Shown here: in pieces, positions 25,007 to 33,678 of the stretch
Layout: every line of letters begins with the position of its first letter
Position numbering within the stretch: the stretch's first letter is position 1
Origin: Mucilaginibacter xinganensis
GTDB taxonomy: Bacteria > Bacteroidota > Bacteroidia > Sphingobacteriales > Sphingobacteriaceae
NCBI RefSeq assembly: GCF_002257585.1
Contig: NZ_CP022743.1
Span: 124,001 to 188,000 of the forward strand
Direction of reading: 5' to 3'
DNA length: 64,000 nt
Made by a program: the position numbers and the translations under genes
Notes under the pieces: generated by a model
What the model was told of the DNA's origin: nothing
The model's database searches: none
What the model saw: the letters and a program-made list of their open reading frames with translations, nothing else

Positions 25007-25576
25007 ATGTTTTCAGAAGTTTTAAAAAGGACAGGCCAATATAGCGACGGAGATATTTTACTTTTCGAGCAGGAAGTGAAACTTAGAAAGGTGCCTAAAG
25101 GAGAATTACTACTCAGGGAAGGAGAGATTGCCAGGTCAATTTTCTTTATTAAAAAGGGGGCTATCTATCAATGCGGTCCAAAACCTGGAGCTGAAAAGAA
25201 CATTATAGACCTGCACACAGAAAATGACTGGGTTTTAAATCACAAAAGCTTTATTTCCCAATCACCATCAGAAAGTATAATCGTTGCGTTTACCGAAAGC
25301 GATGTACTGGAAATAAGTATAGAATCCATTCATGATCTTATAAACCGGTCCCCGGCGTTTCTCCAATTGAACAGGATAATAGAACAGGCAACTTCAAGAC
25401 TTTACTTTTTTGACCATTCACTTACCCCGCTGCAGAAGTATCAATACCTGTTTGAAAACAAGCCCCAGCTGATACAAACGTTTCCCCTGAAATTTATTGC
25501 CGGTTTTCTAAAGATCACACCTGAAACGTTAAGCAGGGTTAGGGAAAAATTTGTTAAAAGCAAAAGCAGTTCTTGA
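25007..25576 (+). CDS. Crp/Fnr-family regulator
   Basis: A 189-residue protein with a cyclic-nucleotide-binding-like beta-roll (residues about 15-125; PKGELLLREGEIARSIFFIKKGAIY is located near 32-56) and a short C-terminal helix-turn-helix (FIAGFLKITPETLSRVRE). The sensor pocket lacks the Arg/Ser pair that binds cAMP in E. coli Crp, so the ligand, if any, is different. It is 73 bases upstream of a VOC-family gene. Bacteroidota carry many such regulators and its target cannot be deduced. Confidence 0.88.
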   Translation: MFSEVLKRTGQYSDGDILLFEQEVKLRKVPKGELLLREGEIARSIFFIKKGAIYQCGPKPGAEKNIIDLHTENDWVLNHKSFISQSPSESIIVAFTESDVLEISIESIHDLINRSPAFLQLNRIIEQATSRLYFFDHSLTPLQKYQYLFENKPQLIQTFPLKFIAGFLKITPETLSRVREKFVKSKSSS

Positions 25577-25649
25577 TTTGAATCAATTGTTTTTAGGATT
25601 TATAATATCCACTTTTGGGTAATTAACAGCAACCCAATTACAATAACTC

Positions 25650-26021
25650 ATGGAACCCAGCGCTATATCAATAAGGCCATTTATAGGGGCGAAGAATTTT
25701 AACCGGTCAAGAGGCTTTTACAGTGATCTTGGTTTCAGGGAAACTATTTTGAGCCCAGCTTTGTCCTTGTTTCAAACGGATCAATTGGGGTTTTATTTGC
25801 AGGATGCTTTTGTAAAAGATTGGGTAGATAACACCATGGTGTTTTTAGAAGTAGATGACGTTGAAAGTTATTGGAACAGGCTATTAGCATTGGATCTGAC
25901 AAGCAAATATGCAGATGTTAAACTTACGCCCATTCGCGTAGAACACTGGGGCAGCGAATGCTTTTTGCATGACCCATCCGGCATCCTCTGGCATATCGGC
26001 GAATTTTCAAAATCTAAATAG
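25650..26021 (+). CDS. VOC/glyoxalase-fold protein
   Basis: A 123-residue protein of the vicinal-oxygen-chelate fold: paired beta-alpha-beta-beta-beta units, IRPFIGAKNFNRSRGFYSDLGF at the N-terminus and GSECFLHDPSGILWHIGEF at the C-terminus. It resembles bleomycin-resistance/glyoxalase-like proteins, but metal ligands are incomplete (an N-terminal His is missing), so binding rather than catalysis is possible. It is probably cotranscribed with the Crp-like regulator upstream. Confidence 0.85.
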   Translation: MEPSAISIRPFIGAKNFNRSRGFYSDLGFRETILSPALSLFQTDQLGFYLQDAFVKDWVDNTMVFLEVDDVESYWNRLLALDLTSKYADVKLTPIRVEHWGSECFLHDPSGILWHIGEFSKSK

Positions 26022-26297
26022 TTAAACGGTTCATCCATTACTTCCGGTAATACCACCGTCAGCAACTTTGGTCAAATCTGATGTGGCTTATCCGGCGAAA
26101 TAAATATTGAAAATTCGGACAAAATACAACCGCCTAAGGCCGCAATCCAAATCAGGACAAATCACCCGGTCTGCTATAATCCTTGCCATTAGTCGCAATC
26201 CGCACCTCATTTTGTCATTTTTGCACAGCCTAAAATCCGGAAAGACCATCGATCTTTGTGAGGTCAACAAAATCAATGTCAATTTCAATTACGTTTT

Positions 26298-27173
26298 ATG
26301 AAAAGAGTATTTAAAGGAGCTAATGTTCTCAAAACGGTATTAATAATTACGCTGCTTATCTTTACAGTATTACATTCTAACGGGCAACAGCTTAAACCTG
26401 CCGCCAGTGGCTATGCGCCTGTTAATGGCATTAAAGTTTATTACGAAGTATATGGTGAGGGTACGCCGCTTGTATTACTCCATGGCGCTTTTATGACTAT
26501 TGAGGAGAACTGGGGGCAATTGCTCCCTGAGCTGGCAAAAACCAGGAAAGTGATTGCCCTTGAGTTCCAGGGACATGGGCACACACCGTTTTCAGACCGG
26601 AAACTTGACGTGGCTGCCCTGGCAAGTGATGTAGATGGGGTAATGAATTATTTAAAGGTTGACAGCGCCGATGTTGCAGGATACAGCATGGGTGGATCAG
26701 TGGCTTACCAGCTAACCGTAAATTACCCTAAACGGGTAAAAAAATTGGTGATCATTTCTTCCACTTATAAAAGTACGGGATGGGTGCCCCAAATAGCTGG
26801 TGCATTTAAAAACATGAAGCCCGAAATGTTTGCAAATAGCCCGATGAAAGCGGCGTATGATGCCACAGCACCAGACAAAACAAAATGGCCAAGGTTTATA
26901 GAACAGATGCTCACTTTTTTAGCTACGTCATTTGACATGGGCGACAGTAACATTGCCAAAATTACTTCGCCGGTTTTGCTCATCTCGGGCGACAATGACG
27001 GCCTGGATAAAGTTGAATTGATGAAAACCTATCAATTACTGGGAGGTGGCGTAGCTGCCGATATGCAACCGATGCCAAAGTCGCAACTGGCCGTGGTGCC
27101 TTCGCAGGGGCATGTTAGCCTGATGACGCAGACCAAAACAATATCAGGTTACCTGGCTAGCTTTTTAAAGTAA
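26298..27173 (+). CDS. Secreted alpha/beta hydrolase
   Basis: A 291-residue hydrolase with an N-terminal signal peptide (ending HSNGQ). The alpha/beta-hydrolase features are the oxyanion-hole VLLHGAF, EFQGHGHT, the nucleophile elbow GYSMGGS (Ser), SPVLLISGDNDGLD carrying the acid and VPSQGHVSLM with the catalytic His. The substrate is unknown. The 276 bases before it hold no convincing gene. The gene ends 40 bases before the tRNA-Glu fragment that marks one end of the putative island. Confidence 0.9.
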   Translation: MKRVFKGANVLKTVLIITLLIFTVLHSNGQQLKPAASGYAPVNGIKVYYEVYGEGTPLVLLHGAFMTIEENWGQLLPELAKTRKVIALEFQGHGHTPFSDRKLDVAALASDVDGVMNYLKVDSADVAGYSMGGSVAYQLTVNYPKRVKKLVIISSTYKSTGWVPQIAGAFKNMKPEMFANSPMKAAYDATAPDKTKWPRFIEQMLTFLATSFDMGDSNIAKITSPVLLISGDNDGLDKVELMKTYQLLGGGVAADMQPMPKSQLAVVPSQGHVSLMTQTKTISGYLASFLK

Positions 27174-27212
27174 CATATCGTATCTACAATCAAGCGGGGA
27201 GCTGTTTAATAC

Positions 27213-27238
27213 CTTTGTAGCCCGTAGGGGAATCGAAC
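27213..27238 (-). repeat. Duplicated tRNA-Glu 3' end (distal att-like repeat)
   Basis: These 26 bases are identical to 33342-33367, which is the 3' end of the tRNA-Glu gene with its first flanking bases. The match ends abruptly on both sides: the following bases differ from the tRNA (ACGATTAA here, CCCCTGTT there). It contains the T-arm and acceptor 3' strand but no other tRNA part, so it is a remnant, not a gene. Confidence 0.85.
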
Positions 27239-27456
27239 ACGATTAAACCTCATTGACTTACAATACTTTATATGCTTGTCGATGTACTACGCACCGAATT
27301 GCTAACCACTTTTTGATGCAGATTAATTACAAATCTTACAATAGGAAGATACAAAAAAGAAGTGATATATTCTAAAATTTGAAGTTTAAATCCCACGTTC
27401 ATATAGTATAATCAAACACTTTTTGGCGAAGATAGCAGAAGACTTTTTACTAAACT

Positions 27457-30213
27457 TTAGTGAGACAAGTCATCATTCTTAATGCCACGCTTATTCTTTT
27501 TGATCTCCTCTTTGAGCTTACCAAAGCGATAGTTTAAACTCACGGTGAATCTTCTATAATAAACTTGATAATTGCTGGTTTGCATATAATCGGGGCCGGT
27601 GAGTTGTTCGTTCACATAACGATATTTGGTAAAAGGATTACTTACGGCTGCTGAAAGAGTTAACTTATTTTGAACGATATCCTTATTCACACTGAAAGAT
27701 GATGCCGTAAAGCCGTTAGTTCTTCCCAGCGGTAGTAAAATACCAGCCTTCCTGTATGTAAAATCTGCATTGGCACGCCAACCATTATTAAAACTGTAAC
27801 CACTTGAGGCATATGCATAAGCGTCATAGCCTGAATTTTTGAGTGTTACGTTATCTACAAGCCCATAAAAGGTAACATGTCGAATATCCGTATTCAGGTT
27901 AACGTTCCAATGGTCATTGATTTGGTAATTTATATAAATATTGGACTTGAGCACACGGCCTTTACCATAGTTCTCAAAACGTGTAAGCGTTACGTTGGTG
28001 GTAGGATCATACGAAGAGAAGGCGTTGATGACTTGGTTAAAGAATAAATACCCCAACGCTATATTATAGGTTAACTTACCTGATTTCAGGTAGCTTAACT
28101 GAAATGCGGTGGAGGTAATGGGTTTAAGATTAGGGCTACCGCTTGTTTCAAAATTGGGATTAGATCTGTCGACAAATGGATTTAACTGCGATATTGCAGG
28201 ACGCTGTATTCTTATTGAATAGGAAAAACTCAAACTGCTGCGATCGTTAAACCTCCTGTTGGCAACGATGGCTGGCAGTACATTTAAATACCTTTGTTGT
28301 ATTTGGTCGCTACCCTGGCTGTAATCACCATTAATAATAGTTTCTTCTGCCCTAAGACCAGCTTTGAGTTGCCAGTTCGCAGCTTGGTAAGAATAACTAT
28401 TATAAGCGGCCAGCACATCCTGACCGTTATTGAAAATATTTGAGCCAGTCTGATCCAGGTCATAATTACCAGTTAGCTCGTTCTTTGTTAAATATTGAAA
28501 GTCACTTCTATTCTTTCTAAAAATCCCTTTTAGACCCGCCTCCATTGTTATCTTACCAATAGGCTGCACATAATCGGCCTGCACGGTATGTTCGGTCAGG
28601 CCCTCGGCGTTGGTCTGATGATAATCAGGATTACTGTAATTGATTTCATTGGACACGTCGATATTATTAAACAAGGAATTGCTATTTTTCAAGTAGCGAT
28701 AGGAAATGGTTAGGAGCTGATCCTTATTCGCTTTAAAACCCAGCTGATAATTAATAGCAGCATCAAGGCCGTGTCCTTCACTATTATTATCGTTGGTCAG
28801 GTTGTACTGTTGTAATTCTGAACCAGTTAGGATAGAAGTTTGAAAAGCCAGCCCTGTCTGTTTATTGCTGTTCCAGTTGAACTGGCCGGAAATCAGATTA
28901 AGGGAATCAATTTCATAACTAAGTTCCAGCCCGGCATAGCCCGTATGGCTGTTGCTTTGGTTGGTGCTGTGCTGTTCCAGATTGGTTGGATTGGTTCCTG
29001 TAGTTACTCGTATTAGTTCTCCACGGGTTTCAGGTTTGTTATTTCGGCTAATTCCAGCAAGTGTAGACAAACCAAACTTCCCTTCTTTAAAAGTAAAAGC
29101 ACCGCCTGCGCCTGGGCCGCCTACAGGCCATTTTTCGTTGATATTAATTGAACCGTGATATCCGTTAGCGACGTCTTTATTTGTAATAATATTGATGATT
29201 CCTGCCAGTCCTTCCGCATCATATTTGGATGGAGGTGTAGTAATTACCTCGATACTTTTGATGGTTGACGCTGGGATACTGCGTAGCACATCTTTGGGAT
29301 TTCTTTCCACCATTGCCGATGGCTTGCCGTTTATAAAAACACGGTAGCCCGAACTGCCTTTTAGCAGGATATTGTCATCACCATCTACAGAGAGGTAAGG
29401 CACTTTTCGCATCATATCCAATACGCTGCTTACTTTGCTTTGCGGGTCTGCCTGAAGGTCATAAGTGATTCGGTCGGCTTCCTGCCTAATTAATGGACGG
29501 GTTCCTGAAATGTTCACGGTGGCCAATTGATGTGGTACCGATTTTAAAACTATATCCTTTAGTTCAACTATTTTCGAATCACTTACTGTGATTTTCATCG
29601 TTAAACTGTCTGTTTCGATAGAAGATACGGTCAATAGGTAATCACCTTGTTCATAAACAATTATATTGAACTTCCCACCGGTGTCTGCCAGCGTGGTTGA
29701 AATGATTTTGGTGCTACTGACTTTGGCAATTCTCAAAGTAGCCAATTCAACGGGCTTATGATCTACGCCGGTTACCCTGCCTGTAATTGTATAATCAGTT
29801 TGCTGTTTTTTTTCCAGTAGAATATTACAGTCGATCTGCCTGAAAGTGAAACCGGTATTTTTTAGTAACTCTTCAAGTGTTTTTTCAACAGTTCGACTAT
29901 CAGTGGTCAAGTTTAAATCAGACAGCGTTTGCACATCCGATCTGCGATAATAAAATCGTAGCGAAGTTTGTTGTTCTATCTTTTTAAGGCCGCTAACCAG
30001 ATCCTCGTGATTAAGACCAACCGTAACCTTCTCCGTGTGCATATCCTGTCCTTTGGTTGTGGTGGCGAACAATACCTGTAAAGTGGCTAGAATAATTAAT
30101 GTGACTACAACGCTGACACGCATTACTTGATGGATAATTTGTTTATTTGATATTAGACACCCGAGGCAGGTATGTAATGCCCCAGGTTTCCGCATTTTTG
30201 CAGAAATATTCAT
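27457..30213 (-). CDS. FecR-regulated outer-membrane receptor with STN domain
   Basis: A 918-residue receptor. After an atypically long N-terminus with a membrane or signal helix (about 32-52), it has a secretin/TonB short N-terminal (STN) domain (about 60-130; GLNHEDLVSGLKKIEQQTSL), a CarboxypepD_reg-like domain (about 137-225), a plug (about 230-345; MRKVPYLSVDGDDNILLKGSSG) and a barrel. The STN domain is what interacts with FecR-type anti-sigma factors. The upstream genes on the same strand are FecR and an ECF sigma factor, so it is the transport and signalling partner of that cascade. There is no SusD gene. Ligand unknown. Confidence 0.9.
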   Translation of the reverse strand: MNISAKMRKPGALHTCLGCLISNKQIIHQVMRVSVVVTLIILATLQVLFATTTKGQDMHTEKVTVGLNHEDLVSGLKKIEQQTSLRFYYRRSDVQTLSDLNLTTDSRTVEKTLEELLKNTGFTFRQIDCNILLEKKQQTDYTITGRVTGVDHKPVELATLRIAKVSSTKIISTTLADTGGKFNIIVYEQGDYLLTVSSIETDSLTMKITVSDSKIVELKDIVLKSVPHQLATVNISGTRPLIRQEADRITYDLQADPQSKVSSVLDMMRKVPYLSVDGDDNILLKGSSGYRVFINGKPSAMVERNPKDVLRSIPASTIKSIEVITTPPSKYDAEGLAGIINIITNKDVANGYHGSININEKWPVGGPGAGGAFTFKEGKFGLSTLAGISRNNKPETRGELIRVTTGTNPTNLEQHSTNQSNSHTGYAGLELSYEIDSLNLISGQFNWNSNKQTGLAFQTSILTGSELQQYNLTNDNNSEGHGLDAAINYQLGFKANKDQLLTISYRYLKNSNSLFNNIDVSNEINYSNPDYHQTNAEGLTEHTVQADYVQPIGKITMEAGLKGIFRKNRSDFQYLTKNELTGNYDLDQTGSNIFNNGQDVLAAYNSYSYQAANWQLKAGLRAEETIINGDYSQGSDQIQQRYLNVLPAIVANRRFNDRSSLSFSYSIRIQRPAISQLNPFVDRSNPNFETSGSPNLKPITSTAFQLSYLKSGKLTYNIALGYLFFNQVINAFSSYDPTTNVTLTRFENYGKGRVLKSNIYINYQINDHWNVNLNTDIRHVTFYGLVDNVTLKNSGYDAYAYASSGYSFNNGWRANADFTYRKAGILLPLGRTNGFTASSFSVNKDIVQNKLTLSAAVSNPFTKYRYVNEQLTGPDYMQTSNYQVYYRRFTVSLNYRFGKLKEEIKKNKRGIKNDDLSH

Positions 30214-30252
30214 ACTTTTAAATGTTTTAAGTGACTACAGATTATTTAAAAC

Positions 30253-30300
30253 CCCGGTTCTCCGGGATACCTGTAAGCCGATGACCGTCGGTTTACAGGT
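30253..30300 (-). terminator. Tandem hairpins between FecR and receptor genes
   Basis: Read on the minus strand, a 13-bp stem (30269-30281 with 30288-30300, one G-U pair, six-base loop) is followed by a 5-bp GC stem CCCGG/CCGGG (30253-30266) and then GTTTT. The second hairpin with its T run is a plausible terminator after fecR, the first could act as an attenuator. Together they separate the regulator from the receptor. Confidence 0.55.
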
Positions 30301-30377
30301 TATTTACTTTCTATCCCACCTTGAGGACAAAAGCTTATATGAGCTTAGATACTTTTCATTTTGATGTCCGGTTAATT

Positions 30378-31361
30378 TTACTTGCAGCCTGCCCCGTCGA
30401 TAAGGATGCTGCCATCTGATTTAGTTTGATAAGTAGCGTTATTAAATGCGCAGATGACTTTTAGTATATTATCCAGTTTCTCGCCGTTTAATGAAGTGCC
30501 GGTGAAGCGGCAGTTTTTTAATTTTTCATTGGCGAAATTGATCTTTACATTAAAACGCTGTCGCAATTGTGATACAGCATCGGCAAAACTTACATCATCG
30601 AAATGTAATTCGCTTTGCCGCCATGCAATTACCAAATTAGCATCTACCGCTCCCTTAATTGCTTCCTCTTTTAACGTATTAAAGCTGATCTGCTGGTTTG
30701 GTGTAAGTACGCCCAACAATTTTTCGCCGTTTGCTACGCTCACTTTACCACGGGTTACAGTAATCTCGATGGTATTTTTGCTTTTGTCTTCCCTGATATT
30801 GAAAGCTGTGCCCAACACAGTTGTTACCACGTTACCCGTGTGAATGATAAAAGGCTTATGGGCGTCATGCGCAATATCAAAGTAAGCCTCCCCGGAAAGA
30901 TAAACTTCTCTGACTTTGCTATTAAAAACTTTCGGGTATTTTATTTCTGAGCCAGCATTTACCCACACCTGACTACCATCTGCAAGGGTAATTTCCTTTC
31001 TTTGGTTAGCGGGTACTTGAAGTGCTGTAAACTGTACGGGGTGTAAGCGGTTTTGTAAGGCTGGCCATTCTATATATAGAATTGAAAAGATTATCAATAC
31101 CGCTGCTGCAACGCTTCGCCACAAAAAATGCTTCCGTTGTGGCAATTGTATAACTTTAGCCTCACTTGCATGAATAGAGTTTTTAATGTCCCCAAACACG
31201 CCGGAAAGCCATCTGTCTTTACCTGATTGATCCAGACCCTCCCATTCCGTATTGAAGTTGCCGTTCTCTTCCAGCCAGCGTTCTACCAGCGCATTTTCTT
31301 CGGTTGAGGTTTCGCCTTTGATATAACGATCCAGTAAGGCTTCGATTTGGTTACGACTCAT
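30378..31361 (-). CDS. FecR-family anti-sigma factor
   Basis: A 327-residue inner-membrane regulator: cytoplasmic N-terminal anti-sigma helix bundle (about 1-75), a transmembrane segment (about 79-97; VAAAVLIIFSILYIEW), then the periplasmic FecR domain (LADGSQVWVNAGSEIKYP and LSGEAYFDIAHDAHKPF) and a C-terminal DUF4974-like domain. ATG 31361 (MSRNQIEALLD) is chosen since it starts at the conserved helix; an upstream ATG at 31397 adds 12 residues. It controls the sigma factor at 32377, but an NTF2-like gene stands between the two, which is unusual. Confidence 0.9.
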   Translation of the reverse strand: MSRNQIEALLDRYIKGETSTEENALVERWLEENGNFNTEWEGLDQSGKDRWLSGVFGDIKNSIHASEAKVIQLPQRKHFLWRSVAAAVLIIFSILYIEWPALQNRLHPVQFTALQVPANQRKEITLADGSQVWVNAGSEIKYPKVFNSKVREVYLSGEAYFDIAHDAHKPFIIHTGNVVTTVLGTAFNIREDKSKNTIEITVTRGKVSVANGEKLLGVLTPNQQISFNTLKEEAIKGAVDANLVIAWRQSELHFDDVSFADAVSQLRQRFNVKINFANEKLKNCRFTGTSLNGEKLDNILKVICAFNNATYQTKSDGSILIDGAGCK

Positions 31362-31627
31362 TTCTATCAGAATTTGACAGTAGTCGTTTGAAATCACGTT
31401 TGGTACTATAAGAAAATGAAATAATTTTTTTAGTAAAACAGCTGTAATTTATGAGGTAATGATACACCAGTTTCTGTAGCTATTGCCGCACCCACTTTTT
31501 ATAGCCAATAATGTGGTGGCCGGGACGAATAAATCGAGCCGATAGTGTCTAGTTCAGATCCTATATATTGACTTTATTGGCGGGCATTATTGGAATACGG
31601 TAAAATCTATAACGCGAGCACTATCAA

Positions 31628-32113
31628 TTAATGCAGGCTGATTACCCGCGTAATTTTCCAGGACCCGTTTTCTTTTTTCCAGATGTGCACGAATCGGGAA
31701 TAGGTGGAGTTAGGCCCGGTGTCATGGATGCTATGGAATCGGTGATAACCCATCTCGACTGCGCCATAGTCTTTGATGGGGTAAACTTCTATACTCCCTT
31801 TCAGCAACTCGCGGGTGACCTGCCCGCAAATGTTTTTTTTATAAGCATCCGTAAGTTGCTTTTTAGAGGTCACCAGGCCGCCCTGGTCATGAAAAAACTC
31901 CATATCCTCCGATAATAGACTGTCCTGCACATCCATCTTGCAGTGATTGTAACTGTCTTCCCATAAGCTGTCCATCCGAACGATTTCCTGGTAGAGTTCC
32001 TTTGATACGGGCTTATAAACAGGATACAGGCTATTTTGCGCTTTTGTACGAAATGCCGAAGCCATGATCAATATCAGCAGCAGACTGAACAGGGCGTTTT
32101 TTTTAGTTTTCAT
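31628..32113 (-). CDS. Secreted NTF2-like (DUF4440) protein
   Basis: A 161-residue protein with a signal peptide (residues 1-25, ending TKAQN) and a cone-shaped NTF2-like fold of the DUF4440 type: a long first helix (SKELYQEIVRMDSLWEDSYNHC), LSEDMEFFHDQGGLVTSKKQL, and the closing strand VHIWKKENGSWKITRVISLH. These domains bind small hydrophobic molecules or have enzyme activity, and the ligand is unknown. It lies inside the island between the sigma and FecR genes, with 263- and 266-base gaps on either side. Confidence 0.85.
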   Translation of the reverse strand: MKTKKNALFSLLLILIMASAFRTKAQNSLYPVYKPVSKELYQEIVRMDSLWEDSYNHCKMDVQDSLLSEDMEFFHDQGGLVTSKKQLTDAYKKNICGQVTRELLKGSIEVYPIKDYGAVEMGYHRFHSIHDTGPNSTYSRFVHIWKKENGSWKITRVISLH

Positions 32114-32376
32114 ATGTATAAGACGCTAAGTTTTCTGGTTTAGTTACAATAATAAACAACGCCGGGTGGCATTAATATTTCAACTTAATTTACAGCAATT
32201 TCGCCACTTGATCAATTTTTACAATCATCGCTTGGGTATCTTTTACATTCCCGCTGCACGCGTTTTCGACATATCGCGTGTTGCTGGCTTTTAATAGGAA
32301 AAATTGCTGAGATGGGAATCGGGTGCATCAAAAGCTACAAAAATTGGTGCTTGATAAGCTCAAAAACGACAACAGC

Positions 32377-32961
32377 TCAGGAAAGCAGCCAAATTATTAG
32401 AGCGGTAGTGGTAACTACCGCCAGTGATTGACGTAAATGTCTTAATGCAACGGTCAACTGGTTTTTCACAGTTTGTTCCGAAAGTTGCAATTGCTTAGCA
32501 ATATCAGGGATGCTAAGATTTTCTTCCCGGCTTAATAAGTAGATCTCCTTTACTCTCGGCGATAAATCATCCAGGGATTTTTCGATATTTTGCTGCAATT
32601 CTTTTGCCGCTATTTGCTGCTCAATCGTTGTTTCATGAACGATGCTTAATGCGTGTACCATTACGGCGTATTCTTCTCGGGTAACATTTTTCCTGATCTT
32701 ATCAACGATGCGATAACGTACTAAAGTAAACAGGTATGCTTTTAAATTATTATTAACCTGCAATTGTTTCCTATCCATCCAAAGTTTCACAAACAAGTCG
32801 TGGATAATATCTCTTGCATCTTCCAGGCTAAATAATTTGGATGAAGCGAAACCTGCCAACTGCTCTGCATAACGGCCATAAATTTCAGCAAAAGCATGCT
32901 CATCACCTTTTTTTAAAAGATCGATCAGCTGCAAATCGGTTAAAATATGATAGGCTCCCAT
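32377..32961 (-). CDS. ECF-type RNA polymerase sigma factor
   Basis: A 194-residue sigma-70 family factor of the Bacteroidota FecI-like group: region 2 (about 25-90; EDARDIIHDLFVKLWMDRKQL) and region 4 helix-turn-helix (about 130-180; LSIPDIAKQLQLSEQTVKNQLTVALRHLRQ). It ends in a hydrophobic tail VVTTTALIIWLLS, seen in many members of this group. It probably recruits polymerase to the receptor promoter once FecR releases it. It is the first gene of the island on the minus strand. Confidence 0.92.
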   Translation of the reverse strand: MGAYHILTDLQLIDLLKKGDEHAFAEIYGRYAEQLAGFASSKLFSLEDARDIIHDLFVKLWMDRKQLQVNNNLKAYLFTLVRYRIVDKIRKNVTREEYAVMVHALSIVHETTIEQQIAAKELQQNIEKSLDDLSPRVKEIYLLSREENLSIPDIAKQLQLSEQTVKNQLTVALRHLRQSLAVVTTTALIIWLLS

Positions 32962-33315
32962 TATTCGTTAAAACGAAAGTACAATCAAACAGACACATTT
33001 AAAGTATTGATTGTTACATTTTAGCAATAAATTAAGTATTCGCACACTATCCCATTTTCAACACTTAGGCCCAAAAGCGTAAGGCGGATAAAATGTGAAG
33101 GCGAAGCACCGCTAAAAAACAAATTAAACTACTTAGCTTGCATAGCCGTTACTTTTCATTCGCCAGTCGGTAAATTTGCCGGATGCGGTTAAATGGGGTT
33201 TATCAATTGAGGGATGGGAAAGGCAGGTGTGTTATAAGGAATTTTACCCGCCGGGTTAAGCGCTTGACTGACTATTATCCCGAATGTCCACACTCGCTAT
33301 AAACTAGCCAACAAA
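32962..33315. other. Non-coding island end next to tRNA-Glu
   Basis: About 350 bases between the sigma gene and the tRNA terminator. I see no reading frame, tRNA, transposase remnant or clear repeat. The minus-strand upstream region of the sigma gene has a near match to the -7 element (TACTTTCG) but no convincing -33. It is probably leader DNA of the sigma gene plus decayed island sequence. Confidence 0.4.
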
Positions 33316-33345
33316 AAAGCCGCTTTACTTTCGTAAAGCGGCTTT
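33316..33345 (-). terminator. Rho-independent terminator of tRNA-Glu
   Basis: On the minus strand AAAGCCGCTTTAC and GTAAAGCGGCTTT form a perfect 13-bp stem with a GAAA loop, followed by six T residues. Its outer bases overlap the 26-bp repeat by four bases, and the distal repeat copy lacks this hairpin, so the terminator came with, or was re-created at, the island junction. Confidence 0.85.
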
Positions 33346-33367
33346 GTAGCCCGTAGGGGAATCGAAC
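33342..33367 (-). repeat. Proximal att-like copy at the tRNA-Glu 3' end
   Basis: Identical over 26 bases to 27213-27238. It covers the 3' half of the T arm, the 3' acceptor strand, the discriminator base and five bases beyond. This tRNA segment is a typical target of tyrosine recombinases. Confidence 0.8.
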
Positions 33368-33418
33368 CCCTGTTTCTAGAATGAAAATCTAACGTCCTAA
33401 CCCCTAGACGAACGGGCC
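33347..33418 (-). tRNA. tRNA-Glu (UUC)
   Basis: The minus strand folds as a 72-base cloverleaf: acceptor GGCCCGT with ACGGGCT (first pair G-U), D arm GTC/GAC, anticodon stem TTAGA/TCTAG with loop TTTTCAT giving anticodon TTC, T arm CAGGGG TTCGATT CCCCT, and discriminator A. CCA is not encoded (the bases after are CAA). A strong terminator follows. Confidence 0.93.
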
Positions 33419-33649
33419 TTTTTAAGGCTTTTTCCCAACGATTTTGGATTTGGTAACCCTTATTTTGGGACTGCAAAGATATACGTTTAATGATAAATTA
33501 AAAATATTCTTTTAAATTTTTTTAATTTTCTTTTCTGGGCCCGCAAAAGCTTGCATTTGCCGCTATAATTACAGGGTACTGAACAGTCTTTTTTACCCGG
33601 GGCAAACAAATACCCGCCATCAGGATTTTATATCTGGCATTTTACCGCT

Positions 33650-33657
33650 TATCTTTA
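33650..33657 (+). promoter_or_regulatory. Candidate -7 element of the six-gene ergothioneine operon
   Basis: TATCTTTA differs from TAnnTTTG at one position and lies 21 bases before ATG 33679. A TTTT at 33626-33629 is in the -33 position (20-base spacer). Confidence 0.35.
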
Positions 33658-33678
33658 TGCATAAATACATCTTAAATT

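Larger units (their letters stand above)
27213..33367. mobile_element. Putative 6.2-kb genomic island integrated at tRNA-Glu
   Basis: The segment is bounded by a 26-bp direct repeat, one copy of which forms the 3' end of the intact tRNA-Glu gene. The geometry is that of site-specific integration into a tRNA 3' end: whole tRNA at one side, 3' fragment at the other. All four genes inside are on the minus strand: sigma factor, NTF2-like, FecR and receptor. I see no integrase, relaxase or transposase, so it would be a decayed or trans-mobilised element. Long AT-rich non-coding stretches lie just inside both ends. Confidence 0.6.

Noticed and set aside
26107..26301. 64-residue reading frame in front of the alpha/beta hydrolase
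   Set aside because: Low complexity, no promoter, overlaps the hydrolase start, and no conserved feature visible.
27213..33367. Transposon or insertion sequence as explanation of the direct repeat
   Set aside because: The repeat is the tRNA 3' end, too long for a target-site duplication, and no terminal inverted repeats or transposase are visible.
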